From: Luteitalea pratensis
Lineage (GTDB): Bacteria; Acidobacteriota; Vicinamibacteria; Vicinamibacterales; Vicinamibacteraceae
DNA: 64,000 bases
NCBI RefSeq assembly: GCF_001618865.1
Contig: NZ_CP015136.1
Coordinates: 2,763,001 to 2,827,000 of the forward strand
Reading direction: 5' to 3'
Made by a program: the position numbers and the translations under genes. Below, one piece after another: positions 36,846 through 45,505 of this stretch (position 1 is the first letter of the stretch; each line of letters starts with the position of its first letter). A model generated the notes under the pieces. It did not search any database and was not told the DNA's origin. It was given only the letters and a program-made list of their open reading frames with translations.

Positions 36846-37538
36846 TCACCCGGCGGGTGACGGCAGGATGTCGCAGTAGGCGAAGCGGCCGTCGCGGAGT
36901 ACGACGTCGCCGCACGAGACCGCGATCGGTTGCGAGAATATCGGCCCGGCCGAGACGAACGTGTGGAACTCGCCGCGTTCGCCGCACGGGTCTACACCGG
37001 CCGGCAACTCGGCGATCAAACCATCGTCGAACACGCGTCCGGCAAACCGGGCGGCGAGTTGCGTCGTGTCCACGCACGCGAGATGGGCGACGAACCCGCG
37101 GGCCACGAAGTCGTGTGCCAGTTGCCGCGTCTCGCGTCCCCAGAGCGGGAAGCAGCCGGTCAGTCCGGCACGTCGCAACAGCGCCTCCCGATAGGCACGC
37201 ACGTCCTCGAGGAAGAGGTCGCCGAATGCGAGCGTCTCGACGCCGGGATGGCCGACCCCCATGCGCGCGACCGCGTCGAAGAACGCGGCCTCGTAGGCTT
37301 CGTTCGAGCACTGCGGCTCCAGCGTCACCTCGATCAGTGGCAGGCCCGCCGAAGCCACCTGCGCCTCGAGCAGTACCCGGCGCACGCCATGGATGCTGAT
37401 GCGGTCGTACTCGCGAGTGACACTCGTCATCAGCGCCACGACCTCGAGGCGCGGGTCCTCGCGCAACGCCGCCAGCGCCAGGGCGCTGTCCTTGCCACCG
37501 CTCCAACTGAGCGCCACCGGTTCGCGATCGAGAGACAC
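36846..37538 (-). CDS. ATP-pyrophosphatase (DUF71 / diphthine-ammonia-ligase-like)
   Basis: The 230-aa protein is a PP-loop ATP-binding enzyme. ALSWSGGKDSALALAAL near the N-terminus is the PP motif, and GDLFLEDVRAYREALLRRAG and ECHTF-like GERGEFHTFVSAGP are the DUF71 signatures. In eukaryotes this family amidates diphthine; bacteria lack diphthamide, and members in bacteria are linked to other amide or B12-related chemistry. The substrate is therefore unknown. It is monocistronic, 115 nt upstream of the carbonic anhydrase gene on the same strand. Confidence 0.85.
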   Translation of the reverse strand: MSLDREPVALSWSGGKDSALALAALREDPRLEVVALMTSVTREYDRISIHGVRRVLLEAQVASAGLPLIEVTLEPQCSNEAYEAAFFDAVARMGVGHPGVETLAFGDLFLEDVRAYREALLRRAGLTGCFPLWGRETRQLAHDFVARGFVAHLACVDTTQLAARFAGRVFDDGLIAELPAGVDPCGERGEFHTFVSAGPIFSQPIAVSCGDVVLRDGRFAYCDILPSPAG

Positions 37539-37637
37539 TTATCGGCCATCGTGCCATGGATGCGGGGCCATCGCGGCCCGACGTCCGTCAGGCGCCCTTG
37601 GGTGACCTCGATGCCGCGTTTTCATGGGCAACCCCGC

Positions 37638-37657
37638 CCGTCGACCTAGGTCGACGG
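37638..37657. repeat. Perfect 20-bp palindrome (REP half-element)
   Basis: CCGTCGACCTAGGTCGACGG is its own reverse complement and is followed by CTACAC, the same end as the REPIN at 37752-37817. Confidence 0.7.
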
Positions 37658-37751
37658 CTACACACGACGAATTGGTCAGCAAGGTAGCGGTCTACCGCCT
37701 CGCCTGCTCTCAAGCCCGGTGCGCGGGCGCCGATTTGCGTGGAAGCGCCGA

Positions 37752-37817
37752 GTGTAGCCGTCGGACTTGTCCGACGGTCGGTGATCTACGACGGCCGGAC
37801 AAGTCCGGCCGCTACAC
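37752..37817. repeat. REPIN-like inverted repeat with GTGTAGC/GCTACAC ends
   Basis: A 66-bp element. Its left arm begins GTGTAGCCGTCGGACTTG and its right arm ends AAGTCCGGCCGCTACAC; the arms pair with few mismatches. Each arm is itself palindromic (GTCGGACTTGTCCGAC, CCGGACAAGTCCGG). This is the form of a REP doublet. Confidence 0.75.
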
Positions 37818-37855
37818 ATTCTGTTCGGCGTCGGGATCTCCCTCGCCGAGTCGGG

Positions 37856-40800
37856 ATGACCAGGATCACACCAGTACAGCGCACGATCGCCCTACGCAGG
37901 TCCAGACGATTCCTCGGGAACGTGGTGATCGCGCTTGGCCTGGTGCTGGCCGGTGTCGTGACGCTTGGAGTGGCCGCGATTGCGTCCAGCGCCGACCACG
38001 TCACGGTCGACACGACGGCCATTTTCGTGTCTGGAGATGAGCAAACGCGGCCGATCCACGTGACAGCATCGTCATCGCGGGCCACGTGGTCTGCGGCGAC
38101 GTCGACTGCATGGCTCACGCTCAGTCCGGCGGCCGGGTCCGGCAACGGCACCGTGATGCTGACGGCGGCGCCGAACCCGACCGCCCTGCCCCGGACCGCC
38201 ATCGTGACGATCGCGGGCCGGCAGGTGACGGTGACCCAGGACGGCGCGGTGCCCTCGTCTGCGTCCACGCCCTGGACGGTGGCCGACGCTCCGGCATGGT
38301 TGACGGTGAGCCCGGGATCGGGGACCGGCAGCGGCGCGGTGACGTTGACAGCCGCCCCGAACATGAGCGTCCAACCGCGGACCGCCACCGTGACGATTGC
38401 GGGCCGGCCGGTGACGGTGACGCAAGACGGCGCGATACCGGCCTTCGCCGTGACTCCGGGCACCTGGAGTGCGGACGCGAACGGGGGCCTGCAGAACGTG
38501 GGCCTGACCAGTTCGATTGACGATGCGCCGTGGACGGCCAGCAGCGACCGTACCTGGATGATGGTGAGTCCTGGCGCCGGCGCGGGCAGCGGGACACTGG
38601 CCCTGACGATCGCGGCCAACGCCAGCGTCCTGCCGCGGACAGCCACAGCGACAATCGCGGGCCGGTTGGTGATCGTGACGCAGGCGGGCGCCGTCCCGGA
38701 CTTTGGCGTCACTCCCCGAACCTGGAATGCAGCGGCCGGCGGCGGAACGCAGGGCATCGCGGTAGCCAGCTCGCCCGGCGACGCGTCGTGGACCGCCAGC
38801 AGCGATCGAGCGTGGCTGTCGCTCAGCCCAGCGGCCGGGACCGGGCCCGGGGGCGTCACGTTGACGGTGGCCCCGACCACGAGTGCCCAGCCCCGGACGG
38901 CGACGGCGATGATCGCGGGGCAGGCGGTGATCGTGACCCAGGCGGGCGCCGTGCCAAATTTCGCCATCACGCAGGGCACGTGGGGTGTTGCGGCTGGGGG
39001 CGGAACGCGAAGCCTGGCTGTGGCCAGCTCGCTTGGCGATGCGCCGTGGACCGCCAGCAGCAATCAGGCGTGGCTCTCGCTCAGCCCTGCGGCCGGCACC
39101 GGGCCCGGGGCCGTGACGCTGACGGCGGCTCCCACCGCGAGTGCCCAGCCCCGGACCGCGACGGCGACGATCGCGGGGCAGGCGGTGATCGTGACGCAGG
39201 CAGGCGCCGTGGCGACCTTCGCCGTCACTCCCGGCTCATCGAACGTGTCGGCCGATGGAGGGACGCACGGCGTGACGGTGACCAGTTCGCTGGCTGACGC
39301 GCCCTGGACGGCCGCGAGCGACGTACCCTGGCTTTCCGTGTCGCCGACCAGCGCGACCGGCAGCGGCATGGTGACGGTCATGGCCGCCGCGGCCGCAGGT
39401 CAGCTCGGACGAACGGGCACGCTCACCATCGCGGGCCGGACGGTCGCGGTGTCGCAGACTGGCCACCAACCTGTGCCCCAGCCTGGTCCCCAGCCGACCG
39501 CAACCATCAGCGAGCCGAGTTGGGTGGCGCCCACGAATGGGGGATCGCGAGAGATCACGCTCGAGGTGCCCGACGCCACGTCCTGGGAGGTGTCCACCGA
39601 CGCGCCGTGGATCACGATCAGTCCGGCACGTGGTTCCGGGCACGGGTCCGTGACGATCGCGGCCATGCCCGCGGGGAGTGTGTTGTCCGGCTTCAGCATC
39701 ACGGGGCAGGAGGCGGCCGCAGCACTCGACATCCCGGATGGCGCGTCGACGATGACCGTGTCGCAGTTCCATGCTGGGGCTGTCCGCACCGGCACGGTGG
39801 TGTTCGCGCCGGTCGCTCCTGCCGCCAGCTACACGCGCTACCTCGCTGAAGGGGCTACGTCGTCGATGTTCGACACACGTCTCGCGCTGTTCAATCCGGG
39901 GACGACGGCAGACGTCGCGACGGTGTCGTTTCTCCGCGACGGCCAGGCGCCGCTCGACTACCGAATCGCGCTTCCGCCGCAGCAGCGCGTCACGCTCTGG
40001 CCGAAATCCATCGCCGGTCTCGAGTCGGCGGAGTTCTCGACGACAGTGACCGCAGCCGTGCCCGTCGTCGTCGATCGCACCATGACGTGGGACGCGAGTG
40101 GATACGGTGCGCACGCCGAAACGGCAGCCGTGGCGCCGTCGCCGACCTGGTACCTGGCGGAAGGTGCGACCCACAGCGGCTTCGCGCTCTTCTACCTGCT
40201 CCAGAACCCGGGCGATACGGCCACCACGGTGCGCGTCCGGTATCTGCGTGCCACGGGGGCTCCTCTCGAGAAGGACTACCGGCTGGCAGCGCGGTCCCGC
40301 TCCAACATCTGGGTCAACGTCGAGGAATTTCCGGGTCTGGGCCAGGCACTCGCGTCGGCGGAGTTCAGCGCGGTGATCTCCTCGCTCGACCAGACGCCGA
40401 TCATCGTCGAACGGGCGATGTACCGATCGAGCCCGGATCGGCCGTTCGATGCCGGCCACGTGAGCATGGGTGTGAGTACCCCGTCGACCCGTTGGTTCAT
40501 GGCGGAGGGCCGGACTGGTCCGTTCTTCGATCAGTTCGTCCTCATTGCCAATCCGACCGATACGCCGGCTGACGTGCGCGTGACGTACCTGCTCGACACC
40601 GGGCAGACGTACACGAAGACGATGATGGCCCCCGCCAGCGCGCGTTCGGGCATCTGGGTCGACTACGACGAGATACCTGGCGTCGCCGGCCATCCGCTCG
40701 CGGACGTCGCTCTCTCGACGACGGTCGAGTCCCTCAATGGCGTGCCTCTCGTCGTGGAGCGCACCATGTGGTGGCCGGGCGACGGCACGACCTGGTACGA

Positions 40801-41191
40801 GGCCCACAACTCGAGCGGTGCCACAGAGACCGGGACGAAGTGGGCCATGGCCGAAGGCGAGGTCGGCGGCAGCCGCAACGCCCAGACCTACGTGCTCATC
40901 GCCAACACCTCGACCTGGCAAGGCCGAGCCAGGGTGACGGTCCTGTTCGAGGATGGCACCTCGCGTACCTCGATCTACCCCTTGCGTCCGCAGTCGCGCA
41001 CCAGTGCGGCGATCGGCCCGGACTTCGGCGCGGCGGTCGAAGGGAAGCGATTCAGCGTGATTGTCGAGTCGCTTGGCGCGACTGACGGGGCCCCGGTGCC
41101 ACAGGTCGTCGTCGAACGCGCCATGTACTCCGATGCGGGCGGCGTGCCAATGGCAGCAGGCACGAACGCGCTCGCGACGAAGCTGCAATAG
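37856..41191 (+). CDS. Surface protein with seven BACON-like modules and AEG repeats
   Basis: The 1111-aa exported protein has an N-terminal helix (NVVIALGLVLAGVVTLGVAA) followed by seven BACON-like Ig modules (~40-640). They follow the pattern WTASSDRAWLSLSPAAGTGP, ending VTIAGRPVTVTQDG; the second is shortened. Modules 3-6 recur with an exact 258-bp period, and modules 4 and 5 are almost identical in DNA. From ~655 to the end are four or five AEG repeats: YTRYLAEGATSSMFDTRLAL, TWYLAEGATHSGFALFYL, RWFMAEGRTGPFFDQFVLIA, each with an N-P and a VVERAM element. BACON modules are linked to carbohydrate or mucin binding. The ATG at 37856 is preferred. The final GTNALATKLQ is echoed by a relic downstream. 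Confidence 0.8.
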   Translation: MTRITPVQRTIALRRSRRFLGNVVIALGLVLAGVVTLGVAAIASSADHVTVDTTAIFVSGDEQTRPIHVTASSSRATWSAATSTAWLTLSPAAGSGNGTVMLTAAPNPTALPRTAIVTIAGRQVTVTQDGAVPSSASTPWTVADAPAWLTVSPGSGTGSGAVTLTAAPNMSVQPRTATVTIAGRPVTVTQDGAIPAFAVTPGTWSADANGGLQNVGLTSSIDDAPWTASSDRTWMMVSPGAGAGSGTLALTIAANASVLPRTATATIAGRLVIVTQAGAVPDFGVTPRTWNAAAGGGTQGIAVASSPGDASWTASSDRAWLSLSPAAGTGPGGVTLTVAPTTSAQPRTATAMIAGQAVIVTQAGAVPNFAITQGTWGVAAGGGTRSLAVASSLGDAPWTASSNQAWLSLSPAAGTGPGAVTLTAAPTASAQPRTATATIAGQAVIVTQAGAVATFAVTPGSSNVSADGGTHGVTVTSSLADAPWTAASDVPWLSVSPTSATGSGMVTVMAAAAAGQLGRTGTLTIAGRTVAVSQTGHQPVPQPGPQPTATISEPSWVAPTNGGSREITLEVPDATSWEVSTDAPWITISPARGSGHGSVTIAAMPAGSVLSGFSITGQEAAAALDIPDGASTMTVSQFHAGAVRTGTVVFAPVAPAASYTRYLAEGATSSMFDTRLALFNPGTTADVATVSFLRDGQAPLDYRIALPPQQRVTLWPKSIAGLESAEFSTTVTAAVPVVVDRTMTWDASGYGAHAETAAVAPSPTWYLAEGATHSGFALFYLLQNPGDTATTVRVRYLRATGAPLEKDYRLAARSRSNIWVNVEEFPGLGQALASAEFSAVISSLDQTPIIVERAMYRSSPDRPFDAGHVSMGVSTPSTRWFMAEGRTGPFFDQFVLIANPTDTPADVRVTYLLDTGQTYTKTMMAPASARSGIWVDYDEIPGVAGHPLADVALSTTVESLNGVPLVVERTMWWPGDGTTWYEAHNSSGATETGTKWAMAEGEVGGSRNAQTYVLIANTSTWQGRARVTVLFEDGTSRTSIYPLRPQSRTSAAIGPDFGAAVEGKRFSVIVESLGATDGAPVPQVVVERAMYSDAGGVPMAAGTNALATKLQ
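38447..39478 (+). repeat. 258-bp tandem coding repeats
   Basis: Four successive BACON units start at 38447, 38705, 38963 and about 39221 with constant 258-bp (86-codon) spacing. The second and third share long identical DNA stretches, a sign of recent duplication or conversion. Confidence 0.75.
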
Positions 41192-41572
41192 CCAGATTCA
41201 GGGCGTGCCGCACGCTCCTCATTCACCCACTCGGCCCTGCTGCCCGAAGTCGTGTGTCATGAGGTTCCGGGTTTGTCACTTTTGACCGGCTGTCGCAGTG
41301 GAGCTGCGATAGCGTGACCATCATCCGCGCGCGGGCCGGCAGTGACTGGCGCGCCGGCATCGCCGTGAGGCTCTGTACCGAGCGCGCGAAGCGGTTGTCG
41401 AGTCAGCCATGAGCGCCTCGTCAACGTGGTTGGCCTCCACGTCATGCGGGGCCGGCACGAATTCCACCGCGACGAAGCTGGAGTAGTCTTCGGAGTCGGC
41501 TGTTGCTGGCGAGCGCGCTCGTCGCCGCGAGTGCTTTGGTCGGCTCGGGACAGCAGCGACGAAGGAGGCTGT
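41192..41572. other. Intergenic region with relic of an AEG-repeat gene
   Basis: These 380 bases separate the surface protein from the DUF1080 gene. Apart from the relic at 41391-41486, no gene was seen. Confidence 0.5.
41391..41486 (+). pseudogene. C-terminal relic of an AEG-repeat surface protein
   Basis: The frame reads EAVVESAMSASSTWL, then GAGTNSTATKLE and a stop. It lines up with the last residues of the preceding gene, VVERAMYSDAGG and AAGTNALATKLQ. About 30 codons remain of a second, lost copy. Confidence 0.55.
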
Positions 41573-42331
41573 GTGACGACAGAGCGGTGGACGTCTCCCC
41601 GGCGCGTCGTGGCTGCTGCACTCGTCATTGGAGGCGTGGTCATCGGCGCGCCGCCCGTGGCACAGGCGCAGAGCGACACGCTGCCCGCGGGCTTCACCCG
41701 CCTGTTCAACGGCAAGGACCTCAGTGGCTGGCGTGGACGTCCCGGCAAGGGCGGTGTGTTCAGCCCCTACGTGGAGGCGACGTTCACCGACGCCGAGCGC
41801 AAGGCCAAGCAGGCCGAATGGAATGCCGATCGCGACGCGCACTGGTGGGTCGACCCCGTGCGTGGCGAGCTCGTGACCGACGGCAAGGGCGTGCATCTCG
41901 CGACCGAAAAGGCGTACGGCAACTTCGAGCTGCTCGCGGAGTGGAAGCTCACCGTCCCCAACGGCATCACCGGCATCTACCTGCGGAGTTATCCGCAGGT
42001 GCAGTTGTGGGACCCGGCGAGCGCGACCAATCAGCAGACCGGCGCGTTCCGCGGCTCGGGCGCGCTCTGGAACAACAACGACGACAACCCCGGCAAGTGG
42101 CCGCTCGTGAAGGCCGACAAGCCGATCGGCGAGTGGAACCACGTGCGCGTCAGGATGGTCGGCGAGCGTGTGTGGGTGTGGCTCAACGGCCAACAGACGG
42201 TGGACGGCCAGAAGCTCGACAACTACTTCGATCGCAGCCAGCCGCTGCTGCCGTCGGGCGCGATCGAGTTGCAGACACACGGTACCGAGGTGCGCTTCCG
42301 CAACATCTTCGTGCGCGAGCTCGATCCGTAG
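41573..42331 (+). CDS. DUF1080 (3-keto-disaccharide hydrolase-like) exported protein
   Basis: 252 aa with a signal peptide (VVAAALVIGGVVIGAPPVAQA). The DUF1080 jelly-roll signatures are GFTRLFNGKDLSGWRG, YGNFELLAEWKLTVPNGITG, the region SGALWNNNDDNPGKWPL, then GEWNHVRVRMVGERVWVWLN and GAIELQTHGTEVRFRNIFVR. Members include the periplasmic 3-keto-glycoside hydrolases; the substrate here is unproven. The start is a GTG with GAAGGAGGCT just before it. Confidence 0.9.
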   Translation: MTTERWTSPRRVVAAALVIGGVVIGAPPVAQAQSDTLPAGFTRLFNGKDLSGWRGRPGKGGVFSPYVEATFTDAERKAKQAEWNADRDAHWWVDPVRGELVTDGKGVHLATEKAYGNFELLAEWKLTVPNGITGIYLRSYPQVQLWDPASATNQQTGAFRGSGALWNNNDDNPGKWPLVKADKPIGEWNHVRVRMVGERVWVWLNGQQTVDGQKLDNYFDRSQPLLPSGAIELQTHGTEVRFRNIFVRELDP

Positions 42332-42450
42332 CGACGCCATCGAACACCGCTCATCGCGGCCGCGCCTCAGGAGTAGCGAGACCGGCGCGATCTTTGCTTT
42401 ATCCGCTGGGGGAGTGGCGACACGCTGCGGGTCGCCCCTTGGAGGTCACG

Positions 42451-42612
42451 ATGCCTGCACGATGGACAGCAAAGGACGAGCGGCAGTACGAGCACATCAA
42501 GGAGAGCGAGCGAGACATGGGCCGGCCGATGAGGCGGGCCAAGTCGATCGCCGCGGCCACGGTGAACAAGCGTCGCGCTTCGGAGGGCCGCACCGCCCAG
42601 CGCAAGAAGTAG
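42451..42612 (+). CDS. Small basic conserved protein
   Basis: 53 codons from an ATG with GGAGGTCACG: MPARWTAKDERQYEHIKESE, with a basic C-terminus RRASEGRTAQRKK. It matches the short conserved pattern K-DERxYEHIKES...A..TVNK.R...GRT that is widespread in bacteria, sometimes labelled plasmid-stabilisation or Rho-like. The function is unknown; the strong ribosome-binding site and sequence pattern support a real gene. Confidence 0.75.
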   Translation: MPARWTAKDERQYEHIKESERDMGRPMRRAKSIAAATVNKRRASEGRTAQRKK

Positions 42613-42660
42613 GCGGGATGCGCGTACCCCACCTGTGCCGCGGCGTCAACTGCCGTCGCA

Positions 42661-43791
42661 CTAAGGGTCGGCTGCAGGGGAAGTGATCAGCTCGAGTGAC
42701 ATCGACTTGATCAGGGCATGCAGCGGCATGCCCTTGACGATCCCGAGCTGCGCCACCGCCTCCCGTGTGACCTCGGCGAGAAGGCGAACGTTGCCCACGG
42801 CGACCTGCACGATGACGTGGTCGACGTCCGCGTCGCTGTGCATGGCAGACACGACGCCGGACAAGACATTGCGCAGGCTCAGGCCCGTGGGCCGCTCGGT
42901 GGCCAGGATGATCTCCCGCGCGGGAATGCGCAGGCGCACGCGCATGCCCTCGGTCAGCGCGCGGCTCGGCGCGAGCAGCGTTCCTCCCGCGAAGGCCAGT
43001 TCCGCGAGACCACGCGATGCGTCGACGCGAAGCACGACCGCCTCGATCGCGCTGCCGAGGCCAACCGTCTCTCTCAGCCACGTGAGATCGGGGCGGCTCG
43101 TGAGTACGTCCATCGGACCGACCGCGACCACTCGACCGGCGTCCAGCAGCAACAGGTGTGTCGCGAGGCGGACCACGTCGTCGAAGTCGTGCGTGACCAG
43201 GACCACGGGAATATCGAGCGACCGCCGAATCTGATCGATCTCGTCCTGCAGGTGTCGCCGAACCCTTCGATCGACGGCGGCCAACGGTTCGTCGAGGAGC
43301 AGGACGGCCGGATCACGCGCCAGCGCCCGGGCCAGGGCGACGCGTTGACGCTCGCCGCCCGAAAGGTCCGCTGGACGACGGTCCCGATGGGTGGCGAGGT
43401 GCACGAGGGCCAGCAGCGCCTCGGCTCGGTCGTGTCGCTCGCCCCGAGGAAGATGGCCCAGCGCCACCAGCACATTGCCCAGGGCGGTGAGATGCGGAAA
43501 CAGTGCGTAGTCCTGGAAGACAAGTCCGACGGCCCGGCGATGCACGGGCACCGACACCTCCGCAGCGGTGTCCACCCACGTCTCCGTGCCGGCCCGGACG
43601 AGCGCCTCCGCTGGCGAATGGAGTCCGGCGATGCTGCGGAGAATCGTCGTCTTGCCACTGCCAGAGGGACCGAAGATCGCCAACACCTGCCCTGGCTCGC
43701 ACGTGAAGGACACGTCGAGCGGGATGGGCCCAGTCTGGCGCAGGGTCACCGCCAGCGCGCGATCAACCACGACGACTGGCCGAGGATCCAA
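42661..43791 (-). CDS. modC: Molybdate ABC transporter ATP-binding protein
   Basis: The 376-aa ATPase energises molybdate import. Seen: Walker A FGPSGSGKTT, the signature LSGGERQRVALARALA, Walker B AVLLLDEPLAAVD and the switch His in LVTHDFDD. From ~residue 295 is a TOBE/mop-like domain (GLSLRNVLSGVVSAMHS to LHALIKSMSLEL) that binds the oxyanion and can regulate transport. The TTG start is 29 nt before the end of modB, so the genes overlap. It is the last gene of modABC. Confidence 0.9.
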   Translation of the reverse strand: MDPRPVVVVDRALAVTLRQTGPIPLDVSFTCEPGQVLAIFGPSGSGKTTILRSIAGLHSPAEALVRAGTETWVDTAAEVSVPVHRRAVGLVFQDYALFPHLTALGNVLVALGHLPRGERHDRAEALLALVHLATHRDRRPADLSGGERQRVALARALARDPAVLLLDEPLAAVDRRVRRHLQDEIDQIRRSLDIPVVLVTHDFDDVVRLATHLLLLDAGRVVAVGPMDVLTSRPDLTWLRETVGLGSAIEAVVLRVDASRGLAELAFAGGTLLAPSRALTEGMRVRLRIPAREIILATERPTGLSLRNVLSGVVSAMHSDADVDHVIVQVAVGNVRLLAEVTREAVAQLGIVKGMPLHALIKSMSLELITSPAADP

Positions 43792-44431
43792 GCCATGTAG
43801 TGACGCTGAGCGTGGCGATGGCGATGGCCAACAGGGTGGCGGCCATCATCCCGGCGGTGCGATCGTCGAAGGCCTGCATGCGGTCGTAGATGGCGATACT
43901 CAGCGTCCGCGTCTCCCCGGGAATGTTGCCACCAACCATCAGCACGACGCCGAACTCACCCAGCGTGTGCGCGAACGCCAGGAGGGCAGCGGTCATGATG
44001 CCCGGCCAGGCGAGCGGGATTTCAATGCGGAATAAGCGCTGACGCGGCGTCAACCCACAACACGCCGCCGCCTCGCAGACCTCGCGCGGGATCGCTTCGA
44101 AGGCGCGCTGAATCGGTTGGACGACGAACGGAATGTTGACGATCACCGACGCCAGTAGCAGACCCGCGAAGGAGAACGCGAGCGTGTGGCCGGCGACCGA
44201 GGCAAACGCCGCCCCCAGCGGCGAGCGTGCGCTGAAGGTCACGAGCAGATAGAAACCGAGTACCGTCGGCGGCAGGATGAGCGGCACCGCGACGAGTGCC
44301 TCGGCGAACGCCTTGCCACGAAAATTCCGGATCGCCAGCGCGTGCCCGGCCCAGATGCCGAGCGGGAGGAGCACCATCACGGTCCCAATGGCCAGCGACA
44401 ACGACACGCGCAACGCAACAGCATCCATCAT
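43763..44431 (-). CDS. modB: Molybdate ABC transporter permease
   Basis: A 222-aa inner-membrane protein with about five helices. The BPD-transport signature EAAACCGLTPRQRLFRIEIPLAWPG (in parts) forms the EAA loop that docks on ModC. VPLILPPTVLGFYLLVTF is typical of ModB. Its ATG directly follows the modA stop (TAGATG), which indicates coupled translation. Confidence 0.93.
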   Translation of the reverse strand: MMDAVALRVSLSLAIGTVMVLLPLGIWAGHALAIRNFRGKAFAEALVAVPLILPPTVLGFYLLVTFSARSPLGAAFASVAGHTLAFSFAGLLLASVIVNIPFVVQPIQRAFEAIPREVCEAAACCGLTPRQRLFRIEIPLAWPGIMTAALLAFAHTLGEFGVVLMVGGNIPGETRTLSIAIYDRMQAFDDRTAGMMAATLLAIAIATLSVTTWLGSSASRRG

Positions 44432-45238
44432 CTACTCGGGCAACGCGAAGCCGTAGCGCGCCAGTGTCGCCTTGGCGGGCGACTGCTGCAGATATCGATA
44501 GAACTGCTCGGCAACGGCGTCTGCGCGGTCCGTGAGCACCATACGCTGACGGAGCGGAGCGTGATCGTCTGCAGGAATCAGGAAGTACGTGCCCTTGTTG
44601 CGCATCGCCGGCCCGAGCGCGAGCGAGTACGCAATGATGCCGCCGGCTGCGTTGCCCGCCGTCGCGAACTGCGCCGCCTGCGACACATTCTCGCCGAGCA
44701 CCAACGTCGGCTGCAGGGTGTCCCACAATCCCCGCTTCCGCAGCGCCTGCTCGGCGGCGCGGCCGTACGGGGCGTGATCGGGGTTGGCGATCGCGAACCG
44801 GGTCACCTGACCGCCCTGCACCAGTCGGGCGAGGCCGTCGAATCCTTCAGTCGGATCAAGGGGAGAGCCCGGCGGCGCGAACAAGACGATGCGGCCGGTG
44901 GCATAGAGCACGCCGGCGTCCCGGGTCCGCCCCGCGCTGGCCAGTTGTTCGACGAACCGTTCATCGGCCGAGAGAAACAAGGCAAAGGGGGCGCCGTCCT
45001 GGATCTGGCGGGCGAGTGTCCCCGAAGACCCGAAGACCAGTTCGACACGCTGGCTGGTGTCCTTGGTGAACTGATCAGCCACTTCGGAGAGCGCGAATTG
45101 TAGATCCGACGCGGCAGCCACGCGCGACGGTGACGCCTGGGATGAGCACGCCTGGCCGGCAACGAGGGCGAGTCCGAGCACGGCCGCCTGGAGCACAGCA
45201 CGGCGACGCCTCAGTCCCGTGCCCGGTTCCTCTCGCAT
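44432..45238 (-). CDS. modA: Molybdate-binding lipoprotein
   Basis: The 268-aa periplasmic solute-binding protein is first in modABC. It has a basic N-region, a hydrophobic helix and the lipobox VAGQAC, so it is lipid-anchored. The type II fold is clear: RVAAASDLQFALSEVADQF, VFGSSGTLARQIQDGAPFAL, FAIANPDHAPYGRAAEQAL and AGGIIAYSLAL. It binds molybdate or tungstate and passes it to ModB. It is divergent from a TonB-dependent receptor. Confidence 0.92.
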   Translation of the reverse strand: MREEPGTGLRRRRAVLQAAVLGLALVAGQACSSQASPSRVAAASDLQFALSEVADQFTKDTSQRVELVFGSSGTLARQIQDGAPFALFLSADERFVEQLASAGRTRDAGVLYATGRIVLFAPPGSPLDPTEGFDGLARLVQGGQVTRFAIANPDHAPYGRAAEQALRKRGLWDTLQPTLVLGENVSQAAQFATAGNAAGGIIAYSLALGPAMRNKGTYFLIPADDHAPLRQRMVLTDRADAVAEQFYRYLQQSPAKATLARYGFALPE

Positions 45239-45285
45239 TGGCGCGTCATCATGTCAACGACGCCTCGGTCAGCGCAACCGCTTGA

Positions 45286-45302
45286 CCGACCTAATCGGTC
45301 GG
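45286..45302. promoter_or_regulatory. Inverted repeat in modA / receptor intergenic region
   Basis: CCGACC-n5-GGTCGG lies 48-64 nt upstream of modA on one side and about 200 nt upstream of the receptor on the other. It is a candidate operator for a divergently acting regulator. Confidence 0.4.
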
Positions 45303-45327
45303 CTTTACAATCCCCACTGCCTTGAAG

Positions 45328-45389
45328 CTGAGACTGTGTCTCAGTTGCTGTATTGAGGTGGTCCGTCAGTGCGCGAACACTGACGGACC
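45328..45389 (+). promoter_or_regulatory. Two hairpins in the leader of the TonB receptor
   Basis: A CTGAGAC/GTCTCAG stem with a 3-base loop (45328-45344) is followed by a perfect 12-bp stem GGTCCGTCAGTG/CACTGACGGACC with loop CGCGAA (45360-45389). No run of T follows. Both lie 115-180 nt before the receptor start, as expected for an attenuator or structured 5' leader. Confidence 0.5.
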
Positions 45390-45505
45390 TGCCGAACAGA
45401 AGGGCCTGAGTAGACCGTTTCCTGCCAAGCGATTTGCACGCTGGCGCGTTCGGCACGTCCATTGTGCCGGGTCGACGACCAGCCACGCAATCGGGAGAAG
45501 TCGTC

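Noticed and set aside
37638-37657. Phage or integron attachment site at the 20-bp palindrome
   Set aside because: No integrase or tRNA lies nearby, and similar palindromes elsewhere in the window fit a REP family better.
39236-41188. 650-codon minus-strand frame opposite the BACON/AEG gene
   Set aside because: Composition of a GC-rich shadow and no recognisable domain.
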